From Dethiosulfatarculus sandiegensis (GTDB lineage: Bacteria > Desulfobacterota > Desulfarculia > Desulfarculales > Desulfarculaceae), in assembly GCF_000931935.2 (NCBI RefSeq), contig NZ_AZAC01000011.1, positions 62,001 to 126,000 of the forward strand: 64,000 bases of DNA, given 5' to 3'. The notes below the pieces were generated by a model that saw only the letters and a program-made list of their open reading frames with translations, had not been told where the DNA came from and searched no databases. Shown here in pieces: positions 36,560 to 44,997 of this stretch (the first letter of the stretch is position 1; the number at the start of each line of letters is the position of its first letter). The position numbers and the translations under genes were made by a program.

Positions 36560-37192
36560 TTACTTAACCCGGGGGAAGATATAACTTACAAAACCTATGG
36601 CAGCCAAGGCTGTGCCCCATTTCTTTTTAACTACAAAGGAAACCAGATTCAGCTTCTGATCATAGGTCTCATATTCAGCCGGGTCATAACGTCGATCAAA
36701 AATTCCCTTCAGGGACTGTTCCAGAATTTTGGCAGCGGCTTCCTTGCTGCCGTGCCCCCTGTACTCGGCCGCAAAACCTCCTATATGCTTGCCGTCGGAC
36801 TTGCGCCGCACCTGTATTCTTCCCACACCGGCTGTGAGCGTGTCACCCTGGCGGCCGTTTATGGCTGCCATGATCGTCTCCAGCACAGCGCCGTGATGGA
36901 AATTCTTTTTGGCCTGGGCCAAGGGGATTTCCCTGGCCTCGGGCGGCAAAACAGAGGTGTAGGTCACAATGTTGAAATTCTCGATCCCCGCTTGCAAAAG
37001 AGCCAGATCATAGGCCCCGGTCTCCCAGGGGTCGATTCCGGAGCCCAGATCGGTTTGCCCGGCGCCGGTGGTCACAAAATAGTCCTGGGGAATCCGAGGG
37101 CCAAACACCGCCTCATCTGCCAAAACCTGTCCGGCCGCCAAAAAGGTGATGACAAGACAAAGCGCAAGGGCAAATCTGTACTTAAACGACAT
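36560..37192 (-). CDS. Pyruvoyl-dependent arginine decarboxylase with predicted signal peptide
   Basis: A 210-residue protein. After residue 26 it follows the PvlArgDC family: IPQDYFVTTGAGQTDLGSGI (substrate loop), AYDLALLQAGIENFNIVTYT, then S80 in TSVLPP, the serine that is self-cleaved and converted to the pyruvoyl cofactor. GGFAAEYRGHGSKEAAAKIL and a C-terminal KKKWGTALAAIGFV complete it. Known members are cytoplasmic and turn arginine into agmatine. Here residues 1-25 (KYR, hydrophobic core, ending GQVLA) look like a signal peptide, which would place the enzyme in the periplasm. ATG 37192 is chosen because GGGAGG lies just upstream; a longer frame to 37237 exists. It follows the tectonin-repeat gene on the same strand. 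Confidence 0.75.
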   Translation of the reverse strand: MSFKYRFALALCLVITFLAAGQVLADEAVFGPRIPQDYFVTTGAGQTDLGSGIDPWETGAYDLALLQAGIENFNIVTYTSVLPPEAREIPLAQAKKNFHHGAVLETIMAAINGRQGDTLTAGVGRIQVRRKSDGKHIGGFAAEYRGHGSKEAAAKILEQSLKGIFDRRYDPAEYETYDQKLNLVSFVVKKKWGTALAAIGFVSYIFPRVK

Positions 37193-37270
37193 TTCAAACC
37201 TCCCGGGGGCTGGCTTTTTAATGATTCTAAAATTCATATAATTAACACATAGTTACTAAAAATTATGAAC

Positions 37271-37300
37271 TAAAAAAGGCTTCCCGGCAAGGGAAGCCTT
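37271..37300 (-). terminator. Terminator of the tectonin-repeat gene
   Basis: AAGGCTTCCC (37276-37285) pairs with GGGAAGCCTT (37291-37300). Read on the minus strand, the stem runs into TTTTTT, so it separates the tectonin-repeat gene from the arginine decarboxylase gene. Confidence 0.8.
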
Positions 37301-37331
37301 CAATCTAGAACATCGGGGGGGCTCAAGGATA

Positions 37332-38096
37332 TTAATACCGGTGGTGTCGGGGCCTTTGGCCACGGAAAATCTCGTTTTTGTCATTCACCACCCAGGGGCG
37401 TCCTTTGTGGTCCACGGCAATACGCACCGCACCGCCGTCAATCCGTTCCCAGTCACGGCCTGTCCAGTAATGAATGCCGTAACCGCCGGGATAAGATGAG
37501 CGTCCGGTCACCCAGACCTGCCCCTTGGGGCCAATGGCTATAGAAGTCGCCCTGCCTGGCATTTTCTCCCAATCGCTTCCCCTCCGGCGATAAATCTCAT
37601 GATAGCTGTTCACCACCCAGGGGCGTCCCCTGGGATCAACCGCAACCGCAACCGCTCCTCCGTCGATGCGCTCCCAGTCATGGCCTGTCCAGCGGTGAAC
37701 GCCGTAACCGCCGGGAAAAGACGCCCTGCCGATAACCCAGACCGTGCCGTCGGCCCCTATATCTATGTCTGTGGCCAGGCCGGGCAATTTTTCCCAGCCG
37801 TATCCGGACTGTCTGAAGATCTCGCCTTCCGCATTGAGCACCCAGGGCCTTCCCCTGGGATCAACCGCAATGCGAACCGCGCCGCCATCGACCCTTTGCC
37901 AGTCATGGCCGTCCCAATGATGTATGCCGTGACCGCCCGGGAAAAATGAAGTGCCGATAACCCAAACACTGCCGTTTGCGCCGATAGCTATATCAAATGC
38001 CTTGCCGGGCAGCTTATCCCAGGCAAAGGCCGCTTCGGAAGCCAGAATCAAGATGAAAACCAGACTAAGAAAAAAGCATGTCTTAAATCTACGCAT
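37332..38096 (-). CDS. Secreted tectonin-repeat (beta-propeller) protein
   Basis: A 254-residue protein with a signal peptide (MRRFKTCFF, hydrophobic core, ending EAAFA before WDKLPG). The rest is about six alternating blades of near 38 residues. One type is W(D/E)KLPGxAxDIxIGxxG(S/T)VWVIG with FPGGYGIH, the other GHDWERIDGGAV with IAVDPRGRPWVVN. This is the tectonin/TECPR pattern of lectin-like six-bladed propellers, which often bind LPS or glycans. Repeat copies are alike at the DNA level, suggesting recent duplication. ATG 38096 with GGGAGATG upstream is chosen over an open frame to 38165. It lies just downstream of a TetR gene. Confidence 0.8.
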   Translation of the reverse strand: MRRFKTCFFLSLVFILILASEAAFAWDKLPGKAFDIAIGANGSVWVIGTSFFPGGHGIHHWDGHDWQRVDGGAVRIAVDPRGRPWVLNAEGEIFRQSGYGWEKLPGLATDIDIGADGTVWVIGRASFPGGYGVHRWTGHDWERIDGGAVAVAVDPRGRPWVVNSYHEIYRRRGSDWEKMPGRATSIAIGPKGQVWVTGRSSYPGGYGIHYWTGRDWERIDGGAVRIAVDHKGRPWVVNDKNEIFRGQRPRHHRY

Positions 38097-38172
38097 GAAT
38101 ATACATCTCCCGGTTGATATCCCCCCTACGCCATACAGGATAGCCCCGCCTCCTGGCCCAGGCAACCGGGTT

Positions 38173-38796
38173 TTAACCCACTCTTATACCGTTCAAAAAT
38201 ACGTCTTCAATAAATGAAACTATATCTTCCACTTCCATGGATTCGGGTTCTTCGAGCCAACGCATGAAAAGGCTGATGATCAGGGCGCGTAAAGAAACCT
38301 CGGCCGCGCTGGGATCCAATTTACGGAATATTCCACGCTTTATGCCCGAGGTGATGGCCTTGAAAACATGGCCCGCGCAGGCGCGGTAGCGTTCCATGGG
38401 CTGAGGGTCCAATCCCCTTTCCATACTGCCCCCAACCCAGGCCGTCTCGCGCAGATAAACCATCATGGCCTTGGGATGCACTGCATAGGTGTGGGCCCCC
38501 GCCCTGATATAGGCCCGAATCATCTGCACTTCGTCTTTTGCCTTTTGCATGGCCTTTTTTAATTCATCTTCAAAGGTGCAAACAACCTTAAGCTGGAGGG
38601 AATTATAGATTTCCTTTTTTCCGCCCGGGAAAAGCCGATATAAGGTGCCGACCCCGAACTCGGCCATCTGGGCTATCTCCTGCACTCCCGCCCCATTAAA
38701 ACCCTTTTCCCAGAAAACGCTCACCGCAGCATCCAGAATTTCGTTTCTGTGGCGCAATTGTTCCTTTTCCCTGCGGGTGAGTTTGCTCTGATTCAT
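38173..38796 (-). CDS. TetR-family transcriptional regulator
   Basis: About 207 residues. The N-terminal helix-turn-helix is clear: RNEILDAAVSVFWEKGFNGA, then VQEIAQMAEFGVGTLYRLFP. The helical C-terminal domain binds an unknown ligand. GGAAAGG lies six bases before ATG 38796; a second ATG at 38802 abuts it and is less likely. The tectonin-repeat gene begins about 77 bp downstream on the same strand, so it may be co-transcribed. Confidence 0.88.
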   Translation of the reverse strand: MNQSKLTRREKEQLRHRNEILDAAVSVFWEKGFNGAGVQEIAQMAEFGVGTLYRLFPGGKKEIYNSLQLKVVCTFEDELKKAMQKAKDEVQMIRAYIRAGAHTYAVHPKAMMVYLRETAWVGGSMERGLDPQPMERYRACAGHVFKAITSGIKRGIFRKLDPSAAEVSLRALIISLFMRWLEEPESMEVEDIVSFIEDVFLNGIRVG

Positions 38797-38802
38797 GGGC
38801 AT

Positions 38803-39230
38803 CCTTTCCGGGATTGCTTGGGCGGAGATTATCGTCTGCGCATCGGGGACCGGGTTGCGGCAAACGAAAACGATAATTCCGATTTTGAATACATATTCTA
38901 TAGCTAAAACGTGACTCTTATGTCAACCTTGGTTTCCTGCCGGGGGAATCACCGGTAAAGCCGATCTTGTTTCTTGTTGCCAAGAAACGCTAAAGGCAAT
39001 TACTCCGAACCCCGTCAAATTAGGACCTGCGTTGACATGACGAAGGTTCTCCCTGAAAAATTGATAATTATCAGGTAGATGCCGGGACACCACGACAATC
39101 ATCTTTCCTGCCCGTTTCCGGACAATACTGGCTCAAGGCGTAGCCAGAGTGTATATAAGTTGTTCGGTTTTTTTTCAAATGAGCTCTATTTTAATGAGTT
39201 CGGGATCACGATGCACCATGGGAGGGCTGC
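38803..39230. other. Divergent intergenic region between TetR and XRE-cupin genes
   Basis: About 430 bp that must hold promoters for both directions. TTGACATGACG near 39033 could be a -35 box. A 12-bp palindrome TGATAATTATCA sits at 39062-39073, resembling half of a Fur box, but there is no second half. No gene seen. Confidence 0.45.
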
Positions 39231-39797
39231 ATGAAAAGTGAAGTGGGACAAAGAATCGCATCTTACCGCAAAAAGCAGAACTTGAGCCTGGAGGAGCTGG
39301 CCCTAAGGACCAACCTGGAGAGCGAATTCCTGCGGGCACTTGAAGAAATGGAGACCTACCCCTCTTTGGGGCCTCTGCTTAAGATCGCCCGGGCACTGGG
39401 AGTACGCCTGGGCACCTTTCTAGATGACCATTTCACAGATGATCCCCTGGTTACCCGGTTGGAAAAAAGACAACAGCAGATTGTAACCCATCGGGGGGAC
39501 AAGGCCAAGCCGGAGACCGTCTTCTATTCCCTGGGCAAAGGCAAGGTCGACCGCCATATGGAGCCGTTTTTTGTGGAGCTGATGCCCGAATCCGCTAAAG
39601 AGCCGGGCTTGAGCAGCCATGAAGGCGAGGAGTTCATTGTGGTCACAAGCGGCAAGGCCCAGCTCATCTATGGACAGGAGACCTATACCCTGAACACAGG
39701 CGACAGTGTGTACTACAACTCCGTGGTTCCCCATCACCTGGGTTGTTATGGCGATGAAAAGGCCACCATCTACGCTGTGCTCTATTTCCCGGAGTAA
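39231..39797 (+). CDS. XRE-family regulator with C-terminal cupin domain
   Basis: A 188-residue protein. Residues about 5-60 form an XRE helix-turn-helix (RIASYRKKQNLSLEELALRT). Residues about 110-185 form a cupin barrel (HEGEEFIVVTSGKAQLIYGQ, then LNTGDSVYYNSVVPHHLGCY) that senses a small ligand. TGGGAGGGC lies upstream of the ATG. The gene for an acyl-CoA ligase begins 7 bp downstream, a pairing common in anaerobes, so this regulator probably controls fatty- or aryl-acid activation. Confidence 0.9.
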   Translation: MKSEVGQRIASYRKKQNLSLEELALRTNLESEFLRALEEMETYPSLGPLLKIARALGVRLGTFLDDHFTDDPLVTRLEKRQQQIVTHRGDKAKPETVFYSLGKGKVDRHMEPFFVELMPESAKEPGLSSHEGEEFIVVTSGKAQLIYGQETYTLNTGDSVYYNSVVPHHLGCYGDEKATIYAVLYFPE

Positions 39798-39804
39798 TTT
39801 TAAA

Positions 39805-41460
39805 ATGGACCAATCCCGTATTGAAATTCCCAACCGCATCACCCTGGGAGAAATCCTGGACCGGGCCGTGGGCAAAAACCCCGACGGGGACGCCATGGTC
39901 TATCTGGACAGGGACTTCCGCCTCACCTACCGAGAATTCAAAGACAGTGTGGATAAGCTGGCCAAGGGCCTCATGGCGCTGGGGGTGGAGCCCGGCCAAA
40001 AAGTGGCGATTTGGGCCACCAACGTTCCCTACTGGGTGACTTTGATGTTCGCCACAGCCAAGATAGGGGCGATCCTGGTAACAGTGAACACCCACTACCG
40101 CTCGGCTGAACTAGAATACCTGTTGCAGCAATCTGAAACGGAAAACCTGTTTCTGGTCGACACCTACCGGGACTGTGACTTCCTGGACACTGTCTATGAA
40201 CTTGTTCCCGAGTTGCGCACCCAGGAGCGGGGGCATTTGAACAGCAAGCGCTTCCCTCACCTAAAACGGGTCTGCTTTCTTGATCAAGCCAAGCACAGGG
40301 GGATGTTCGCCCTACCGGAGATCATGGATATCTCCCGCATGGTAAGCGAAGAAGAATACCAGGCCAGGCAAAAACAAGTGACCCCGGATCAGGTGGTGAA
40401 TATGCAGTACACCAGCGGCACCACCGGTTTTCCCAAGGGCGTCATGCTTACTCATACCGGAATCGGCAACAACGGTTTCTGGATAGGCGAGAACCAGAGG
40501 CTCACACCCCAAGACCGCATTTGCCTGCCTGTGCCCCTTTTCCATTGCTTTGGCTGCGTGCTCGGCGTGATGGCCGCAATAACCCACGCCAGCACCCTGG
40601 TGATCCTGGAGGAATTTGAACCGGTTCAGGTCATGGCCTCGGTGGAGCATGAAAACTGCACCGCCCTTTATGGGGTGCCCACCATGTTCATAGCCATTTT
40701 GCAGCATCGCCTGTTTGACAAGTTCAACATGCAGCATCTACGCACCGGCATCATGGCCGGTTCCCCCTGCCCGGTGAAGACCATGAACGAAGTCATGGAA
40801 AAAATGAACATGACCGAAATCACCATCTGCTATGGGTTAACCGAAAACTCGCCGGTCCTCACCCAAACCCAGCCCACAGACAATATAAAACGCCGCACAG
40901 AGACAGTGGGCAAGATCATGCCGGGCCAGGAAATGAAGCTTATGGACCCGGACACTCTTGAACCCGTGCCCGAAGGGGAGCAGGGCGAGATCTGGTGCCG
41001 AGGCTACAGCGTGATGAAGGGATACTACAACAAACCCAGGGAAACCCAGGCGGTGCTCACCAAAGATGGTTGGCTGCGCACCGGCGATATGGGCGCCATT
41101 GACAAACACGGCTATCTCTCCATAACAGGCCGCTGTAAGGATATGATCATCAGGGGCGGAGAGAACATCTACCCCAGAGAGATAGAAGAATACCTGCACC
41201 GCTGGGAAGGTGTTAAAGACGTGCAGGTGGTGGGCGTGCCGAGTAAAAAATACGGCGAGGAGATTGGGGCCTTTATCCAGCTTGAAAAAGGCGCTGCCTA
41301 TACGGCGGAAGATATCCGGGACCGCTGCCGGGGACAGATCTCCCGTTTCAAGATTCCCAAGTATGTGACTTTTGTGGAAGAATATCCCCTTACAGCCAGC
41401 GGTAAGGTTCAGAAATACAAACTGCGGGATATTTCGGCAGAACTCTGGCCCGATGCCTGA
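39805..41460 (+). CDS. AMP-forming acyl-CoA synthetase (AMP-binding ligase)
   Basis: A 551-residue member of the ANL superfamily. It has the P-loop YTSGTTGFPKGVM, YGLTENSPV (A5), the hinge region GYLSITGRCKDMIIRGGENI and the catalytic lysine motif PLTASGKVQKYKL. It activates a carboxylic acid to acyl-AMP and then acyl-CoA, and the sequence is closest to medium/long-chain fatty-acid ligases. The frame is open from 39706 inside the cupin gene, but ATG 39805 starts at the family N-terminus. It pairs with the upstream XRE-cupin regulator. Confidence 0.9.
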   Translation: MDQSRIEIPNRITLGEILDRAVGKNPDGDAMVYLDRDFRLTYREFKDSVDKLAKGLMALGVEPGQKVAIWATNVPYWVTLMFATAKIGAILVTVNTHYRSAELEYLLQQSETENLFLVDTYRDCDFLDTVYELVPELRTQERGHLNSKRFPHLKRVCFLDQAKHRGMFALPEIMDISRMVSEEEYQARQKQVTPDQVVNMQYTSGTTGFPKGVMLTHTGIGNNGFWIGENQRLTPQDRICLPVPLFHCFGCVLGVMAAITHASTLVILEEFEPVQVMASVEHENCTALYGVPTMFIAILQHRLFDKFNMQHLRTGIMAGSPCPVKTMNEVMEKMNMTEITICYGLTENSPVLTQTQPTDNIKRRTETVGKIMPGQEMKLMDPDTLEPVPEGEQGEIWCRGYSVMKGYYNKPRETQAVLTKDGWLRTGDMGAIDKHGYLSITGRCKDMIIRGGENIYPREIEEYLHRWEGVKDVQVVGVPSKKYGEEIGAFIQLEKGAAYTAEDIRDRCRGQISRFKIPKYVTFVEEYPLTASGKVQKYKLRDISAELWPDA

Positions 41461-41800
41461 TTTTTTTGTGGGGCGAGTTTACAGTTATTCTAAACAGGCT
41501 CTTGACAAATTACACGGATAAGATAAAAGGAAGCATGATTCAAACAAAGGCAGACATATCCTCTCAACTTTCTCTGACCAATACAAGGTTAAGGGGAGAA
41601 GTGCACTTTTGCCTCTTGAATGGATCATCTGACAAGGGTTTTCGATTTTTCGGCTTTAAGAGCGCCATAGGTGGTGGTCTGTAGCCGGTTTCGTTTAACC
41701 CGGAACGAAAAAAGCAAGAGCCCACCGCTAAAGCGGTGGGCTCTTTTTTTATCACAATTTTTAATCAGCCCCTTTTCCCAACAAACAAGGATGCCGCAAA
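41461..41800. other. Intergenic region before pheA
   Basis: About 340 bp. It contains a TTGACA at 41502-41507, which may be the promoter of a short transcript ending at the terminator at 41716-41750. The open frame 41466-41684 has no ribosome binding site and is not protein-like. Possibly a small RNA lies here. Confidence 0.4.
41716..41750 (+). terminator. Strong intrinsic terminator
   Basis: AAGAGCCCACCGC (41716-41728) and GCGGTGGGCTCTT (41733-41745) form a perfect 13-bp stem with loop TAAA, followed by TTTTT. It ends the acyl-CoA ligase transcript, or a short RNA started near 41502. Confidence 0.85.
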
Positions 41801-42874
41801 ATGACCCACGATGAGGCCTTGGAACTTAAAAACAAAGTAGCTCAAATGGACCGGGAAATCCTGGAACTTTTGAACCGGCGGGCTAAAACAGCGATTCTGC
41901 TTGGCCGCAGGAGTTCTTTGCCCCTGCCCGAGGCCTTTGGCGCAGCCAGCCGCAAAGACGCTCTTATGGCTATAAAACAACACAATACCGGCCCCTTGCG
42001 AGACGCCCTTTTGGAAAGAGTCTTTGTGGAGGTGGTGAGTGCCTGCCGCAATAACGAACCCCAGGGCAAAATAGCCTGCACCGGTCCCGAAACCTCCTTC
42101 ACTTTTCAGGCAGCGCAAAGCCATTTCGGCAAAGGTGCAGAATATTCACTGCAATCCTCGATCTGTGAGGTGTTCAGAATGGTGGAAAGGGACCAGGCGA
42201 TCTTTGGAGTCGTGCCGGTTGATAACAGCCTCACCGGCCCCAGGCACGCCACCCTGGACCGCTTGATTGATTCGGACCTCAAAATAATCGGTGAGATCCT
42301 CACCCCCATCACCTATTCCCTCTTGGGTCAGAATAGGGACCTATCCCGGATAAACAAAGTGGCGGGCAAACCCAATCAGCTTGAATTATGCCGGAATTTT
42401 TTAAACACCAACCTCTCCCAGGCCGCCTGGATAGAACTCAAGGACGAAGCCCAGGGAGTGGAAATGGTCCTCCAGGACCCCAAAACCGCCCTACTGGCCC
42501 CGCCCCAGGCGGCTCAAGTCCATAACCTCTCCATAATTGCCGGGGATATCCAGGATTCGGTCTTTAACCAGACCCGTTTTTTGATCCTGAGCAAGGCCCA
42601 GTTGCCGGAGAGCGGCCAGGACAAGACCTCCATCCTTTTTGTGGCCCCCCACCAGCCCGGCGCACTCTTAAACGCCCTGGCCGCCCTGGCGGAGCAAGGC
42701 ATCAACCTCACCCGCATTGAATCCCGTCCCATCAGGGACAAGCCATGGGATTATTATTTCTTTGCCGATCTGGAAGGCCATGTGGAGCAGCCAGAGGTCC
42801 AGCAGGCCCTGGCTTCTCTGGAAAAATGCGTGTCCTTGATCAAGGTCTTTGGCTCCTATGCCAAGGCTGCCTGA
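41801..42874 (+). CDS. pheA: Bifunctional chorismate mutase / prephenate dehydratase
   Basis: A 357-residue enzyme of phenylalanine synthesis. Residues about 1-90 are an AroQ chorismate mutase (VAQMDREILELLNRRAKTAI). The dehydratase domain follows (GPETSFTFQAAQSHFGKGAE, VPVDNSLTGPRHATLDRL), with the catalytic TRF motif in NQTRFLIL. A C-terminal ACT domain (QPGALLNALAALAEQGINLT, ESRPI) senses phenylalanine. Oddly, DNS replaces the usual ENS in the VPxENS motif. It stands alone with terminators on both sides. Confidence 0.92.
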   Translation: MTHDEALELKNKVAQMDREILELLNRRAKTAILLGRRSSLPLPEAFGAASRKDALMAIKQHNTGPLRDALLERVFVEVVSACRNNEPQGKIACTGPETSFTFQAAQSHFGKGAEYSLQSSICEVFRMVERDQAIFGVVPVDNSLTGPRHATLDRLIDSDLKIIGEILTPITYSLLGQNRDLSRINKVAGKPNQLELCRNFLNTNLSQAAWIELKDEAQGVEMVLQDPKTALLAPPQAAQVHNLSIIAGDIQDSVFNQTRFLILSKAQLPESGQDKTSILFVAPHQPGALLNALAALAEQGINLTRIESRPIRDKPWDYYFFADLEGHVEQPEVQQALASLEKCVSLIKVFGSYAKAA

Positions 42875-42880
42875 ACAAAA

Positions 42881-42912
42881 ACCCCGGGCGGAAATCATCC
42901 GCCCGGGGTCTA
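42881..42912 (+). terminator. Terminator of pheA
   Basis: ACCCCGGGCGG (42881-42891) pairs with CCGCCCGGGGT (42899-42909) around loop AAATCAT. Only a short T-rich tail (CTATTTCC) follows. Confidence 0.65.
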
Positions 42913-43079
42913 TTTCCACCGCCAAAATCCTCCTGGACTTTGGCGGATTCTTCCTTGCCAATATAGCTGTTTTGCCTTTTTTACTTACGCTGCCCGCTTT
43001 AACAAAGGCTCCAATTCGGCGGCCCGTCACCCCCGGAGCCCCTAAGATGCGAAGCATTCAGGTATATTCCCGCCGGGTT

Positions 43080-44855
43080 TCAGTCCTTTTCCGTGACTGG
43101 CTCCTGGGGCAGCCAGAAATGAAAAACCGTTCCCTTGCCCTCTTCACTGTCAAACCATATGCGGCCCCCATGGGCCTCAACCGCCATGCGACAAAAGCTC
43201 AAGCCCAGACCCGTACTGGTGCGAGGGAGGTTGGTGTCACCGGCCTGGCGGAATTTCTCAAAGATATGCTGATGATATTTCGGGGGGATGCCCTCGCCGG
43301 TGTCCTGGATATGAAACACGCCTCCCTTATCCTCACCAGGTTCAGACCATAGAGTTATGCCGCCTTCACCGGGAGTGTGATTAAGGGCATTAGTCAAAAG
43401 GTTCTGTATCACCCTTTCCAAGAGCCCCGGATCAGCCTTTAAAAAAACCTCTTTTTCATTCAACACCTTTACGTCTGTACCTTTCAGGCTGATAAGGGTC
43501 TTGAATTTATCCACCACCCCCTGGGCCAGTTCGCCCATCTCCACCTGCCGGGGATTTATGGTGAGCCGCCCTTCTTCCAGGCGATCGATCTCCAAAAGGT
43601 TCATTATCATGCGTAAAAGGTCGTCAGCCCCCAATAGGGCCAAATCCCTGGCCTCGGCTTGAGTTTGACTCAAATCACCATAAGACAACAGATCCAGGTT
43701 GCCCATTATTTCGGCCAAGGGGCCTTTGAGGTCGTGAACCACCATATTGGTCAGGTCGTGACGCAACTGGTCCAACCGGCGCAACTGGGCGTTAACCTCT
43801 GCCAGGCGGTCCCTCTCCTCCTGGAGTTCGTCTTTAGCCAGGCTCAGTTCCTTGGTGCGTTCCACCACCTTTTCTTCCAACAACTCGTTGGCCTTGCGCA
43901 CCTCTATCTCCATACGTTTCAACACCGTTACATCTTTTACGTGAATAATCCCCAGAGAAAAATCCCCCTGGGAATCAAAAACCGGCATGCCGATAACCTC
44001 GAAAAATTGGGGTCCGTCATGGCCGGGAGCTTCCACCACCTTGTACTCGCTGGCGCCTTTACGCTCCATCAAGTCAAAACAGTGCAAAAGAGCGGCCCTG
44101 ATATTGGGGTGAACCCGGGCTTTATCCAGGTACTCCAAGCTCGGCAAACCAACCAGCTTACTGGGGTGAAGCTCGGCCCTTTGGGCCGCTGCCAGGTTAA
44201 GTGATTCGATTTTTCCTTCGGGAGTAACAGAGACAATGATATCGTTTAAGGAATCAAAAACAGCGGAAAGTTTGTTGCGGCTTTTAACCAGAATCTTTTT
44301 CAGGGTCAGGAGTTCGTTATTGTTGGCCTCCATCTCCCTGGCCTTTTGCTCCACTTTTTTTTGCATCAGGTTATGCTGGGTAATATCTTCGCCCGTGCCA
44401 AGCAACCCGACAATCGCGCCTTTCCGGTCAGTAAGCAGACTGCTGGTCCAATAAAGATCCCTTGTTTTTCCCGAAAGAGAGGTTACGCGATATTCCAAAG
44501 TCCTGGCAGGTTTGCGAGCCCCGGATAGAACTCCCTGCCATCTTTGCTTGACCCTGTACCTATCGGCTTTGTGCACAAATTTGTCAAACCAGTTCTGCCC
44601 CACCACCTGTTTTTCCGTGGCTTCGAGCATCAAAAGGCATTTTTCATTGGCCATCTGAACCGCACCATCGCTGTCTATACCGACCAGCATAGTCGCGGCC
44701 ATATCAAAAAACGGCTTGGCTTGGGCCAGAAACGAACAAAAATCCTGATCTTGAGGCAACACCCGGGTATACATTCCCGGCCGGTCAAAACGCCCTTCTT
44801 GATTTTCCGGAAGTTCCGTGGAAGCAGTATTACTGGTCTTTTGCGCAGCGCTCAT
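43080..44855 (-). CDS. PAS-domain sensor histidine kinase
   Basis: A 591-residue soluble kinase. PAS 1 lies at about 55-175 (DGAVQMANEKCLLMLEATEK, ending LLGTGEDITQ), followed by a coiled coil, then PAS 2 at about 195-320 (VFDSLNDIIVSVTPEGKIES, ending IHVKDVTVLK) and a second coiled coil. The HisKA H-box is VVHDLKGPLAEI. The ATPase domain has N-box NLLTNALNHT, G1 DTGEGIP, F-box IFEKFRQA and G2 STGLGLSFC. No membrane helices, so it senses a cytoplasmic signal. No response regulator gene is adjacent, so its partner is elsewhere. Confidence 0.92.
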   Translation of the reverse strand: MSAAQKTSNTASTELPENQEGRFDRPGMYTRVLPQDQDFCSFLAQAKPFFDMAATMLVGIDSDGAVQMANEKCLLMLEATEKQVVGQNWFDKFVHKADRYRVKQRWQGVLSGARKPARTLEYRVTSLSGKTRDLYWTSSLLTDRKGAIVGLLGTGEDITQHNLMQKKVEQKAREMEANNNELLTLKKILVKSRNKLSAVFDSLNDIIVSVTPEGKIESLNLAAAQRAELHPSKLVGLPSLEYLDKARVHPNIRAALLHCFDLMERKGASEYKVVEAPGHDGPQFFEVIGMPVFDSQGDFSLGIIHVKDVTVLKRMEIEVRKANELLEEKVVERTKELSLAKDELQEERDRLAEVNAQLRRLDQLRHDLTNMVVHDLKGPLAEIMGNLDLLSYGDLSQTQAEARDLALLGADDLLRMIMNLLEIDRLEEGRLTINPRQVEMGELAQGVVDKFKTLISLKGTDVKVLNEKEVFLKADPGLLERVIQNLLTNALNHTPGEGGITLWSEPGEDKGGVFHIQDTGEGIPPKYHQHIFEKFRQAGDTNLPRTSTGLGLSFCRMAVEAHGGRIWFDSEEGKGTVFHFWLPQEPVTEKD

Positions 44856-44997
44856 CTATTCTCCCGTTTTTGACGACTGGATCCTAAAACTTTGAACCTA
44901 CCGTTTTTTGCTTACCTTTCCAATAAAAAAACCATACTATTTCAGCATGCAGCGTAATACTTTCAGGGTGGGTATTTTAACATAGGCAGCAAAAAAG

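Noticed and set aside
39062..39073. Fur-box-like TGATAATTATCA
   Set aside because: Only 12 bp of symmetry in AT-rich DNA and no iron gene next to it.
42849..43352. Plus-strand open frame over the pheA terminator and histidine kinase end
   Set aside because: It overlaps a terminator and a well-supported kinase gene.
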